Assembly: GCF_032854445.1 (NCBI RefSeq)
Contig: NC_088300.1
Location: 79,910,101-79,957,083, forward strand
Direction: 5' to 3'
Source of the DNA: Liolophura sinensis
Lineage: Eukaryota; Mollusca; Polyplacophora; Chitonida; Chitonidae
DNA: 46,983 nucleotides
The position numbers and the translations under genes were made by a program. Below the pieces are notes generated by a model. The model saw only the letters and a list, made by a program, of their open reading frames with translations. It was not told the origin of the DNA and searched no databases. This document shows positions 1 to 14,000 of this stretch, in pieces. The first letter of the stretch is position 1; each line of letters opens with the position of its first letter.

Positions 1-780
1 TCCCGGATCGGATTCATGACGTTTTCCCCAACCAATAATACACGGCTCTTGTAACAGCAAGTTTATGTAAATGTGCCGAATGTGATAAATCTGCCTTAGG
101 AATTCTTTGAAAACGTGCATGTCCTGTGTTTGTTGACGTAGATCAAAGAGTTTTAGCACACATAGACTACATGTGTAACGCTTTGCACTCAGTGATTTTC
201 AGCTTTACAGCTGTAACGGTTATCTCTCACCAGACCTCCAAATATGGTGAAAAATTGCGTTTTTTGGCTATTTGATGGCAATATGCGGAAAAACTGTACG
301 TCGCCATCAAGAAATATTCCCAAATTCATGATCAGGACGTCAAACTACTTCCGGTAGCATGCTCACAATGTTCGTGTGTTCATCTTAGTCGCAAATGCAT
401 TTAAAATGCATCATATAACATGGGGACGTCAAAGTGCCAAACATAGCCAATCGGCCATTCGACAATTTTTCAAGACCTCCAACTCCCACATTTATTATGA
501 CAGTTCAACGATTTTCCGCACGCCTACTGCGCCTATATAGCCCTTAGCACTCAGTCATTTTCAGCTCCACAACTACAGCAGTTTTGTGTCACGTGACCTC
601 CAAACACGGGCGAAAATTACACTTTTTCGCACTTTCATAGCAATTGGCGACAAAACCGTGCGTCGAAGAAAAAAAAATACCACACTCGTGATCAGAACAT
701 CAAACTACGCATAGCAGCCTACTTAAAATGTTAAAATTGACAACATTTTCATTGCCGTCCAAATTGGCTAAGCTGGGATC
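1..780. repeat. Diverged direct duplication, ~360 bp apart
   Basis: Bases about 178-390 and 540-735 are related: both run through a cactcagt-attttcagct motif, an acctccaaa motif, a gtgcgtcg/gtacgtcg motif and a gatcaggacgtcaaacta-like motif in the same order and spacing. Looks like an old tandem pair or part of a dispersed repeat. No gene seen here. Confidence 0.6.
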
Positions 781-788
781 GAACTCTG

Positions 789-814
789 ACATGACTGACA
801 GGCGTCAGTCATGT
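789..814. repeat. Short perfect inverted repeat
   Basis: Stem acatgactgac (789-799) pairs perfectly with gtcagtcatgt (804-814) across a 4-base loop. Function unknown; it may mark the edge of the repeat-like block on either side. Confidence 0.6.
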
Positions 815-859
815 GAGTTGTAGATACATGTTGCTGTTGTAGATAGATCTCTACGCCTT

Positions 860-1700
860 CTAATAGAGTACTGGAGTTAGATGGGAACTGGAATCAATGT
901 CATCCTACAACCGTTTCTGGAGATCACGGACAGTGTAACCAAAAGCATAAGGTCAAATACTACAAACCCAGTCCATTCCCCATCTAACTCCATGTTAAAG
1001 CAATGGGATTCCCATCTTTTTCTAAACAAAAAACGGTGTTGTTTTTTAAACGCTTGTAGCGAGAAAACTATTGATCGGAGCTCAAAACCGTTGACGAGTG
1101 ATCGAAAGAGCGTGTCTTGAACTACAATTTCATGCAGGTTGCACATTTCTAGCTGCCATAGTTCTCGATTAAAACGCCATTGAAATTACGTAATTTTTTT
1201 AGTTTTTTGCTCATATCTCAAAAAGTTACACAGATATGCAAAAAATAAAACCAGATTCGGAATCAGCAGCTCGAGATACATCAGAATCCGTTGAGAACAT
1301 TTGAACTTTGAGAACTTTTTGTGACGTCACAACTTCGACCAATGACGAACTTCCAGAGTTTTGACCAGAAGTGAACCATTTTCGCAAACTTTAAAGAACT
1401 CGTGACCTACTAGCTGCATATCAAATTTGAAAACAATCGGTTCAGTGGTTCTGGAGAAGAAGATTTTTAAAGATTTTACACAAAATCCAAAATGGCGGCC
1501 GAACCACGTGACATAGCAAAAAAGTGGAGAATTTGTCCCGAGATATTCACCGCCAGACAATGTGTGCAAAATTTGGGACCTGTATGTTGAACGGTGAAAA
1601 AGTTTCCTTGCTAACAAACTCTGTGAAAAAAAAAAATAATAATAAGAAAAAACAGAACGATTACAATAGGGATCCCGTTCCGGAAGAACGGGATCCCTAA
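860..1700. mobile_element. Possible non-autonomous element ending in a 14-bp hairpin
   Basis: An A-rich stretch (1621-1666) leads into a perfect 14-bp inverted repeat, tagggatcccgttc (1667-1680) and its complement (1686-1699), with loop cggaa. The region before it (about 880-1620) has no convincing coding potential. The hairpin end and A-rich lead-in look like the terminus of a mobile element; class unknown. No target duplication identified. Confidence 0.4.
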
Positions 1701-1939
1701 TAATAATCCTAACAATTTCAATGGGTGTCGTGCAGGACTACTTGCGTGGATCCCTAAATATACCTTGTAGCACAAAGTATATTAAAGCCTCTGAAATCCT
1801 CAGCACCATGTATCCATTCAGAATGTCACCAACCTTAATAGCCCAAACCGGAATGGATGTTTTACTGGATTTACTTTGTGTTAACCACACACTGTCTGAG
1901 GAATGTCTAACCATGGTGACTGTCTGTCTCATTACTAAC

Positions 1940-2023
1940 CATCCTGTGGGTCAGTGCTGGAAGATTTCCCATCCTCATCATCATCGAAGAACTCTGCAGC
2001 CTCAACAGCATCTTCTGTTGCTT
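1940..2023 (-). CDS. TBC1D9: Rab-GAP exon 28 (last exon in window)
   Basis: 84 bp between acceptor ctattacag and donor GTTAGT. Encodes an acidic stretch [19 protein letters not shown], similar to human AFEATQYFFEDITPE. Phase 1 on both sides fits exon 27. The next exon is not seen in bases 1-1939. Confidence 0.8.
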
Positions 2024-5000
2024 CTGTAATAGGAAGAGAATAACAAATGCGAGAGGACTACACACTGAGCTTTTGAATCAATTAATAGACTAACAAGCAT
2101 TTTAAAAATATAACATCTTGCTTTGGAATTCCCAAGTAGCCATACAGGGATACACGTACATGTATTGGATGTAACATGTACAGTACATTCAGTGTACAGA
2201 CAACTGTCACAAACCTTCTCCACCTTTACCTGACTTAGGTGTGTCCACTCTATCTAGGTCTGAGGGCAGCAGGGATGGAGGCTGGTGTAACATGTACAGT
2301 ACATTCAGTGTACAGACAACTGTCACAAACCTTCTCCACCTTTACCTGACTTAGGTGTGTCCACTCTCTCTAGGTCTGAGGGCAGCAGGGATGGAGGCTG
2401 GTGTAACATGTACAGTACATTCAGTGTACAGACAACTGTCACAAACCTTCTCCACCTTTACCTGACTTAGGTGTGTCCACTCTCTCTAGGTCTGAGGGCA
2501 GCAGGGATGGAGGCTGGTGTAGCATGTACAGTACATTCAGTGTACAGACAACTGTCACAAACCTTCTCCACCTTTACCTGACTTAGGTGTGTCCACTCTC
2601 TCTAGGTCTGAGGGCAGCAGGGATGGAGGCTGGTGTAGCATGTACAGTACATTCAGTGTACAGACAACTGTCACAAACCTTCTCCACCTTTACCTGACTT
2701 AGGTGTGTCCACTCTCTCCAGGTCTAAGGGCAGCAGGGATGGAGGCTGGTGTAGCATGTACAGTACATTCAGTGTACAGACAACTGTCACAAACCTTCTC
2801 CACCTTTACCTGACTTAGGTGTGTCCACTCTCTCTAGGTCTGAGGGCAGCAGGGATGGAGGCTGGTGTAGCATGTACAGTACATTCAGTGTACAGACAAC
2901 TGTCACAAACCTTCTCCACCTTTACCTGACTTAGGTGTGTCCACTCTCTCCAGGTCTAAGGGCAGCAGGGATGGAGGCTGGTGTAGCATGTACAGTACAT
3001 TCAGTGTACAGACAACTGTCACAAACCTTCTCCACCTTTACCTGACTTAGGTGTGTCCACTCTCTCTAGGTCTGAGGGCAGCAGGGATGGAGGCTGGTGT
3101 AGCATGTACAGTACATTCAGTGTACAGACAACTGTCACAAACCTTCTCCACCTTTACCTGACTTGGGTGTGTCCACTCTCTCTAGGTCTGAGGGCAGCAG
3201 GGATGGAGGCTGGTGTAGCATGTACAATAGCTTCAGCTTCTGTGTCAGGCTAGCCTTACAAATGATCCCCATCAGGTAAGCAAACTCCTTAAAATTGATC
3301 ATGTGGTCGTTATCCTCATCCAAAAACTGAAAACAAAGAAAAAACTAATGGTTACCTGACCTTTTTATCAGATTAAGTTACTGACAGGTACATGTAAAAG
3401 GGTAGTGTGGTCTTAGGGAGAATCCATTTCTGTCCATTCATGAAAAACCAACCAAAAATGCCGGACTTGATCTACACTAATCGGTTTTCCCACTAACACG
3501 ATTAAGTTTTATACTCTATCTGCATACCTTTCTTTGCAGGGTCAAAGACACTAGTATGCTACACGAGATGATCATATTGATTCACGGACGTTGCTGTTTT
3601 TGGTGTAGTCGTACATCAGTTTCAGATTCACAGAGAAGAGTGTAGCACTTGTGGGGTGGGGCATCTACTGACACTAGGCCTACAACACTCACAAATCTGT
3701 GATGAAAACCTTACACATTTTCAGTCCATGAACCAAGAGAAAGTTGTCCGAAGAAACCATGTGTAAATTTCTGTCAGAATTTGTGACAGTATTTGCAGGT
3801 GTTAAAATTCTGTGCAGTGGAGCCCAGGTGTTTTGGTCTCTGTTCCAGCCGAGAGGACAAGATGATGTCAATATGATAAAAGGTCATGTGAGCAGACGAA
3901 TGAGGCGGACAGGAATAAAGATTTCTCACAAAGTCCCAGTATTGTAACCTGTGTACAGTTTGATTGGTGTTTTATGCCATATTCCAGAATATTTCACGAT
4001 TTCATATTTTATGACAGCCGGCACTATGGTAGAAGCAAACTGACCGAGCCCCGGGGACTTTTTGTTTTATGACACCGGTCAAATGTTTTCATTTTTGTTT
4101 CAAGGTTAAGAGCTGCAAACGTCGGAGTGAACATGATGATGTGTTTTATTAATTGCTTATAAAAATATACCGAGAGGGAACATATGTGCAGCAGATAGCT
4201 CTTAAGTTTGTTCAGCAAGTTTAAACCCACATGTCCTGATGAACTGTGCTCACATGCAATGTATACTCCCCACTTAGGTGCTACCATATGATTTTATTTA
4301 ATACTTCACACTGCCCTTTATAGCTGGTGGTTTATATTTACATTCGACTTTCAAACGTGAAATTTGACTACGTAAAAGATGCAATGTACAAACCGTGTGC
4401 AAACCCAAATACAGCGGTAGCAAGTGGATTTAGACTCGGGATTACCTGTAGGCCTAATTTTATTTGTTGTGAATAACCATAAACCGAAATGCACTCCTTA
4501 CTATGGCCCTGTTTTTTTCTTCGCTAAATACCTAAATACACTCGTTATTGGATTCTCTGGTTGTGTGACATTTATCAAGATTTTGCATGCGAAACACTTT
4601 GATCCAGTCCACTTTGAACAAGCCTAAATGTTATGGTGATGGGCAGGCACGTGTGACCCACGGGACTCTTTTTAACACCTGTCCGTACATATCTTATACA
4701 TCTGTGTAGCAATCATGTTTATCAAGATAATGCAACACCCAGTCTTACTTAATCTTTGCTCTGTTTCTCAGAAAGCTGTCCATGTACATGTTGGCCTACA
4801 TGCTGCTGTTGCTTTTGTAGCAGCAATCGGCGTGGATCAAGCCTAATACACCTGATACCCCCTCCCCTGAACCCCTTCCTCTCCCGCACACTCACCACTG
4901 TTATAAGCTCTCTCCTGCTGTCCATTTGTCTGTGTTGTTTAAGCCCACACAGACTACTTTTGAAGAAATCGCGAATGAGCCATTTCAAATGATCAGTTTT

Positions 5001-8000
5001 GGTTCGTTTTTCTTGAGGCTAAAACGAATGAAGCTTACACCATTCGTTTTTGTATTCAGGATTTCCATTCGTGAAAAGTGAAGAAAAACGAAGGCTATAT
5101 GGGGACGCTCCCTTACTTAGTCTTCAGTACAGCATGTAAAACTATATCTGATGTTAACTACATAAATTAAAACGCAGGTGTATAATTCTGGCTTCCTCTG
5201 TCTATTACGGGAGGGGGCAAAGATGTAGTGATTTATAGGGGCCCTTGTGTTTCTAGAGCTACATGTAGGAGGCACAAGCTGCTAGTTCAAATCCAGGCTT
5301 TAACAGGGAATTTGTACATTCACCCTCTCTTACTGCTTGTCCACAGTGCTCTTCCATCAATATAGTGGTCCGCATCTGTGTGTCACATCTGGGAAAGTAT
5401 GTCAGCACCTTGCCTAAGTTAGGTGGTTTATGCCAGCCCTCTAGTTTCTTACACCCTTAACCAATAGTTGTGAAGTCACTCTATTGTCAAACTGTAGTTT
5501 CTTTTTAAGTAAACTACAGATAGTGTACATTCTTATTCAGGCAAGTACAATACCACGGAGAACTTAGTGTAGAGACACCAAAAACAGCATTACATGGTGA
5601 AAAAATGTACAGCGCTATGTGGCCTGGACCAGTGTGCCACCCCAACCTTGCAAACCCATGCAAACCACTACCTGCCGTGCAGATGCCATAGCGTGTTCTA
5701 CCGTGATGCTGTCCTGTTCAATTTCACGCATGTGTTCAAAGATCCAAGACACATGCATGCAGATATCCAACCCAATTTAACTGGGCCCCCAAAAGGTTGT
5801 AAATTCACGAACGTGTTAGACAATGGACAATAACAAAGTTTTCAGCCTTGTAAATATCTATAGTTCAAATCCACTGCATAAAATAGGACAACTGATGTCA
5901 AATGTTTACTCCAACAATCATTTCTGTAGTGTAGAAAGTCACTCACGTACATGAATATTGTTAATGACTGTCATTTAAGATGGAGAAAGCACTCATAACA
6001 GTACTTTCCCAACAGAACTTGGCGTTATCATGCCTCGTCGGTTCTTTTTTAAGAAAGTCCTGTTACTCATACTTTTTCTACTACATAAAAAGTGACTGAA
6101 ATTGTATAGGTGACAAATTCTTTAGTCAGGGAACCAACAAAAAATGAAACAAACAATGTTTCTCACTCTGAAAGCCCTGAGGGAGAGGGTGTCAGCACAG
6201 TCTCCCCGTGCCCATGGGGACAGGCTTAGGAACATGGTACAGAACTGGTCCTGGTCCACTTTGTACTGCTCATAGTAGGGCCGTGACGGGTCATACTTAT
6301 CCGGATCCGTTGGGGGAGGCTGGGAGGTCCGCCAGTAACATGACGTCAAGTACTCCTCCTGTGCAAACATACAAACCATGCATCAACCCGGAATCTAGCT
6401 GATATCTACAGGTACACTGCATACATGTGCTAGACGTGTATCATAGATGGTCAAAGATTGCCTGGTTCACATTACTGTTGTGGTTTTCAGATCAATTACA
6501 CATGCGCCTTAAATGCGATTGTTGTCTAGTTTACACAGGGGGAGATCATCATGCTTCACATAGTATAAGTATGGTAAATGACACAACAATTCAAACATTT
6601 TATTAGAGGCCAATACACGTCATATCTTCTTTTTTTGGCAGTGAAACATTTTCCCAGTGTCATCCCACCTTTCAAACAACCTGAAAACACCTTCTTCGTA
6701 AGTTTGAGAAAACTCTCAGAATCACTGGCATACATAAGTGTTCACAAATCTGCAGACCAGGAACAGTACCTTGAAGACGACAAAGAGCTCTTCCAGCTCC
6801 TTCCCCTGTAACAGGGTCTCGGATGACACACTCCTCAAGATATTCTTTGTCATCACATCCTCAATATTCTACAACCAGACAGAATTCAGCATGAAGCACA
6901 TCAAACTGTATGCAAGCGTCCAGACTAATCAATCATACAATACAAGTAGATCTACTTTACATGTTCAGTACATGAGTAAAAAACATGTAGGTGACTTAAT
7001 AAATTTGTCAGGTCTATGGTGCAGGCACAAGGGATTCAACAAAACACATGTCATCATTGGAAGAGCTTAACAATGGGTATATTACCATGCATATGTATAT
7101 ATGATCTAACGACCAGTAAACGTGTACATGTACTCTAACCACAAGTACATGTACACTGCACATGTACATGTGGTCTAAAAACCAGTAAACGTGTACATGT
7201 ACTCTAACCACAAGTACACTGCACATGTACACGTGTTCTAACAACCAGTAAATGCGTACATGTACTCTAGCCACAAGTACACTGCACATGTACATGTGGT
7301 CTAACAACCAGTAAATGTGTACATGTACTCTAACCACAAGTACACTGCACATGTACATGTGGTCCAACAACCAGTAAACGTGTACATGTACTCTAACCAC
7401 AAGTACACTGCACATGTACATGTGGTATTACAACAGGTATAGACATGTACATCATGGTGGTGCCTTCATACTGTCCTATTTGTGAAATTTATCTACAGTA
7501 CTTGCATCTTTTATGCGGGTTCACTCTATCATTTTGTTACAATACTGTACAGAACCTATATATGTACCTGAGCAACCTTTAGCCTGTGCCAGTCTCTTCT
7601 GTATCCACTCATTACAACACTACACCTGTATATACAGCCCATACCTGAACAACCCTTAAACTACACCAATACCCTCAGTATCCACTCAATACAATATTAC
7701 ACCTGTGTACAGAACCCATACTTGAATATTTGTACCAATGTTCTCTGTATCCGCTCATTACAATACTACACATGTATATAGAACCCATACCTGAACATCT
7801 GTACCAATGTCCTCTGTATCCACTCATTACAATACTACACCTGTGTATAGAACCCATACCTGAACATCTGTACCAATGTCCTCTGTGTCCACTCATTACA
7901 ATACTACACCTGTACACAGAACCCATACCTGAACATCTGTACCAATGTCCTCTGTATCCACTCATTACAATACTACACCTGCACATAAAACCCATACCTG

Positions 8001-11000
8001 AACATTTGTACCAATGTCCTCTGTATCCACTCAATACAATATTACACCTGTGTATAGAACCCATACCTGAACGTTTGTACCAATGTCCTCTGTATCCACT
8101 CATTACAATACTACACCTGTACACAGAACCCATACCTGAACATTTGTACCAATGTCCTCTGTACCCACTCATTACAATACCACACCTGTGTATAGAACCC
8201 ATACCTGAACATTTGTACCAATGTCCTCTGTATCCACTCATTACAATACTACACCTGTACACAGAACCCATACCTGAACATTTGTACCAATGTTCTCTGT
8301 ATCCACTCATTACAATACTACACCTGTGTATAGAACCCATACCTGAACATTTGTACCAATGTCCTCTGTATCCACTCATTACAATACTACACCTGTACAC
8401 AGAACCCATACCTGAACATTTGTACCAATGTTCTCTGTATCCACTCATTACAATACTACACCTGTGTATAGAACCCATACCTGAACATTTGTACCAATGT
8501 CCTCTGTATCCACTCATTACAATACTACACATGTACATAGAACCTATACCTGAACAACTCTCCGCCTGTACCAATGTTCTCTGTATCCACTCATTACAAT
8601 ACTACACGTGTATATAGAGTCCATACCTGAACAACCCTTTATATAGTCTGTACCAATGTTCTCTGCATCCATTCATTACAATATTACACCTGTATATAGA
8701 ACCCATACCTGATCAACCCTTAATATAGACCAATGTTCTCTGCATCCATTCATTACAATACAATACTACACCTGAGTACATGACCCATACCTGAACAACC
8801 CTTAGTCTGTACTTCAGTCTCAGCTTGTCTATATCCTGGTTTGTGATGTGTCCAAACTTTGTGTAGCTCTCCTCAATCAGATCAGTCACATCTACGGTAG
8901 GCTGGAAGGAACAAAACACAAAATACTAACACATAAAGACAGGTCATGTGTTAATAAACACAACAGTACATAACAGCCTTCCAGTTTTAGATGATTATCT
9001 TTAAAAAATAGGTGTCAATATTGCAAATTGAGGGACAGTGCATTTCTAGGTCATCAGAAATTTGGTGACAGTTTCTTAAAAAGTTACAAGACAAGATACC
9101 CCTTTTCTGAGCTGTGGGTTATTGGAGAAGGAAGTGTGTAGGACCAGAGGCAAGGTGGAGTCTGTCGCACCATGTCACAGACTGTGTGACTCTTGTAGTG
9201 TGCGTGATAACATACCCCTTTTCTGGGCTGTGGGTTATTGGAGAAGGAAGAAGTGTGCAGGACCAGAGGCAAGGTGGAGTCTGTCGCACCATGTCACAGA
9301 CTGTGTGACACCTGTAGTGTGCGTGATAACATACCCCTTTTCTGGGCTGTGGGTTATTGGAGAAGGAAGAAGTGTGCAGGACCAGAGGCATGGTAGAGTG
9401 TCTGTCGCACCATGTCACAGACTGTGTGACACCTGTAGTGTGCGTGATAACATACCCCTTTTCTGGGCTGTGGGTTATTGGAGAAGGAAGAAGTGTGCAG
9501 GACCAGAGGCATGGTGGAGTCTCTGTCGCACCATGTCACAGACTGTATGACACCTGTAGTGTGCGTGATAACATACCCCTTTTCTGGCCTGCGGGTTATT
9601 GGAGAAGGAAGAAGTGTGCAGGACCAGAGGCATGGTGGAGTCTCTGTCGCACCATGTCACAGACTGTGTGACACCTGTAGTGTGCGTGATAACATACCCC
9701 TTTTCTGGGCTGTGGGTTATTGGAGAAGGAAGAAGTGTGTAGGACCAGAGGCATGGTAGAGTCTCTATTCGTCACATTCTCCAGGTACTCTGCTAGGATC
9801 GTCATGGCCTCGCCGTCATCATTGCACTTCAACAGCTTCTCTTTCTTACTGTCCAGAATTGTCAGGGCAATTTGGAAGATAGCCTGTCGGTGCACAAAAT
9901 ATACATATATGTACATGTATACATACATATATCTAATCACAAGACAAACATCCTCATGTAAATAAATATTACATGTATCTACTTAAATGAATGGTGTTAC
10001 AGCTGACTGTATACCTGATGATTCTCCAGGTACAGCTGATTTTGTCCTAGGTACCTGTAGGGTAATCCTGAACAGCTATCTGCAGATTGTATAATGTTCA
10101 CTTCTAGAGTATAAACATACAAATGAACACTGTACTTGTATAACAGAGAAGCTGCTATACACACGTATATACAGTGTAGCCTCCATATAAGACGTCTCGA
10201 TATAGCACGCAATCAGATATCACACGACGCAAATCTTGTCCTCCAAAAATCTGTGGTGTACTTTCATGTTAGAAGGCTAACATTTCCAATGACAACAGCT
10301 AAAACTGCAAATGAACTCCGGTTTTTCACCATGACTAAATGTATATATGTGTAAATAATGGGGCATCATTCGCTCCATTTGGAATGTGAGGTGTCTACTT
10401 CAAACCATGAGTCACTTCTGATATGAGCACACATGAATGAAGCGGATACCAAATGCATTGTCGTTTTTTTTATTTAAATATATAGTAGATGAAACTAAGT
10501 GAATTTGTGGAATGCATGCACCAAGTTCCGTTAATCAGTTCAGGCCTCTGACTACACAACACCAGACTAGATTCACACAATACAAGTATGACTCGCAGAA
10601 CTGTGCGGAGATGTATTTGTTCCCTAGAACACTTGATGAAACCTTAGGTAACAAAAATCTCATGTGTTGATAGTAAAGTATACAATGAGAAAGCCTTTCA
10701 CAAAAACACATCTTGCATCTATAACACTTTGTTCCAAAAATTTGAATGACAGACTGTAGGCTTATATACTGGATATCAAGGTCATTTTCTTATAGCGTGA
10801 GGTAGGCTATAACGTGCTCAGGAACCTGTTCCCTAAACCAGTGCGCTATAGTGAGGCGACACCGTTTGGCAGAATTTTACCCTGAGCGGATTTGGGAAAG
10901 GAAGTTACCTTAGCTCCATCGTAGAAGAACACATCAAGGATATTGACGGCACAGTTGAATGGCATCACACTGTAACAGATAGGGATTGAAATAAGTCACT

Positions 11001-14000
11001 AACACAACGGCATCACACCATAACAGACAGGGATGGCCTAGAATGAGTCACTTCCACAACGACATCACTCCGTAAAAGACAGGGATGGCAGAGAATGGGA
11101 GAATGAGTCACTTCCACAACTGCATCACTCCGTAAAAGACAGGGATGGCAGAGAATGGGAGAATGAGTCAAATACACAACGACATCACAGCGTAACAGAC
11201 AGGGATGGCAGAGAATGGGAGAATGAGTCACTTATACAACTGCATCACACCGTAACAGACAGGGATGGCAGAGAATGGGAGAATGAGTCACTTACACAAC
11301 GGCATCACACCGTAACAGACAGAGATGGCAGAGAATGGGAGAATGAGTCACTTACACAACGGCATCACACGGTAACAGACAGGGATGGCAGAGAATGGGA
11401 GAATGAGTCACTTACACAACGGCATCACACCGTAACAGACAGAGATGGCAGAGAATGGGAGAATGAGTCACTTACACAACGGCATCACACCGTAACAGAC
11501 AGGGATGGCAGAGAATGGGAGAATGAGTCACTTACACAACGGCATCACACCGTAACAGACAGGGATGGCAGAGAATGGGAGAATGAGTCACTTACACAAC
11601 GGCATCACACTGTAACAGACAGGGATGGCAGAGAATGGGAGAATGAGTCACTTACACAACGGCATCACACTGTAACAGACAGGGATGGCAGAGAATGGGA
11701 GAATGAGTCACTTACACAACGGCATCACACCGTAACAGACAGAGATGGCAGAGAATGGGAGAATGAGTCAATTACACAACGGCATCACACCGTAAAAGAC
11801 AGGGATGGCAGAGAATGGGAGAATGAGTCACTTACACAACGGCATCACTCCGTAAAAGACAGGGATGGCAGAGAATGGGAGAATGAGTCAAATACACAAC
11901 GACATCACAGCGTAACAGACAGGGATGGCAGAGAATGGGAGAATGAGTCACTTATACAACTGCATCACACCGTAACAGACAGGGATGGCAGAGAATGGGA
12001 GAATGAGTCACTTACACAACGGCATCACACCGTAACAGACAGAGATGGCAGAGAATGGGAGAATGAGTCACTTACACAACGGCATCACACCGTAACAGAC
12101 AGGGATGGCAGAGAATGGGAGAATGAGTCACTTACACAACGGCATCACACCGTAACAGACAGAGATGGCAGAGAATGGGAGAATGAGTCACTTACACAAT
12201 GGCATCACAACGTAACAGACAGGGATGGCAGAGAATGGGAGAATGAGTCAAATACACAATGGTATCACCCTGTAACAGACAGGGATGGCAGAGAATGGGA
12301 GAATGAGTCAATTACACAACGGCATCACCCTGTAACAGACAGAGATGGCAGAGAATGGGAGAATGAGTCACTTACACAACGGCATCACAACGTAACAGAC
12401 AGGGATGGCAGAGAATGGGAGAATGAGTCAATTACACAACGGCATCACCCTGTAACAGACAGGGATGGCAGAGAATGGGAGAATGAGTCAAATACACAAT
12501 GGTATCACCCTGTAACAGACAGGGATGGCAGAGAATGGGAGAATGAGTCACTAACACAACTGCATCACACTGTAACAGACAGGGATGGCAGAGAATGGGA
12601 TGGGAGAATGAGTCACTTACACAACGGCATCACATTGTAACAGACAGGGATGGCAGAGAATGGGAGAATGAGTCAATTACACAACGGTATCATCCTGTAA
12701 CAGACAGGGATAGCAGAGAATGGGAGAATGAGTCACTTACACAACGGCATCACATTGTAACAGACAGAGATGGCAGAGAATGGGAGAATGAGTCACTTAC
12801 ACAACGGCATCACACCATAACAGACAGGGATGGCAGAGAATGGGAGAATGAGTCACTTACACAACGGCATCACACCGTAACAGACAGAGATGGGAGAGAA
12901 TGGGAAATGATTCACTTACACAACAGCATCACAACGTGACAGACAGGGATGGCAGAGAATGGGAGAATGAGTCACTTACACAACGGCATCACACCGTAAC
13001 AGACAGGGATGGCAGAGAATGGGATGGGAGAATGAGTCACTTACACAATGGCATCACCCTGTAACAGACAGGGATGGCAGAGAATGGGAGAATGAGTCAC
13101 TTACACAACAGCATCACACCGTAACAGACAGGGATGGCAGAGAATGGGAGAATGAGTCACTAACACAATGGCATCACCCTGTAACAGACAGGGATGGCAG
13201 AGAATGGGAGAATGAGTCAATTACACAACGGCATCACACCGTAACAGACAGGGATGGCAGAGAATGGGAGAATGAGTCACTTACACAACGGCATCACATT
13301 GTAAAAGACAGGGATGGCAGAGAATGGGAGAATGAGTCAATTACACAACGGCATCACACCGTAACAGACAGGGATGGCAGAGAATGGGAGAATGAGTCAA
13401 TTACACAACGGCATCACATTGTAAAAGACAGGGATGGCAGAGAATGGGAGAATGAGTCAATTACACAACGGCATCACCCTGTAACAGACAGAGATGGCAG
13501 AGAATGGGAGAATGAGTCAAATACACAACGACATCACAGCGTAACAGACAGGGATGGCAGAGAATGGGAGAATGAGTCAATTACACAACGGCATCACCCT
13601 GTAACAGACAGGGATGGCAGAGAATGGGAGAATGAGTCAAATACACAATGGTATCACCCTGTAACAGACAGGGATGGCAGAGAATGGGAGAATGAGTCAC
13701 TAACACAACGGCATCACACTGTAACAGACAGGGATGGCAGAGAATGGGATGGGAGAATGAGTCACTTACACAACGGCATCACATTGTAACAGACAGGGAT
13801 GGCAGAGAATGAGAGAATGAGTCAATTACACAACGGTATCATCCTGTAACAGACAGGGATAGCAGAGAATGGGAGAATGAGTCACTTACACAACGGCATC
13901 ACATTGTAACAGACAGAGATGGCAGAGAATGGGAGAATGAGTCAAATACACAACGGCATCACACCATAACAGACAGGGATGGCAGAGAATGGGAGAATGA

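Noticed and set aside
7675-8617. ~300-codon ORFs on both strands with 23-residue repeats
   Set aside because: The 69-bp unit is a multiple of 3, so any open frame stays open; the array sits in an intron and the coding overlap is only the exon 24 edge.
12595-13789. 114- and 256-codon ORFs with a [11 protein letters not shown]-type repeat
   Set aside because: By-product of the 60-bp unit on the strand opposite the gene; substitutions show no codon-position bias by eye.
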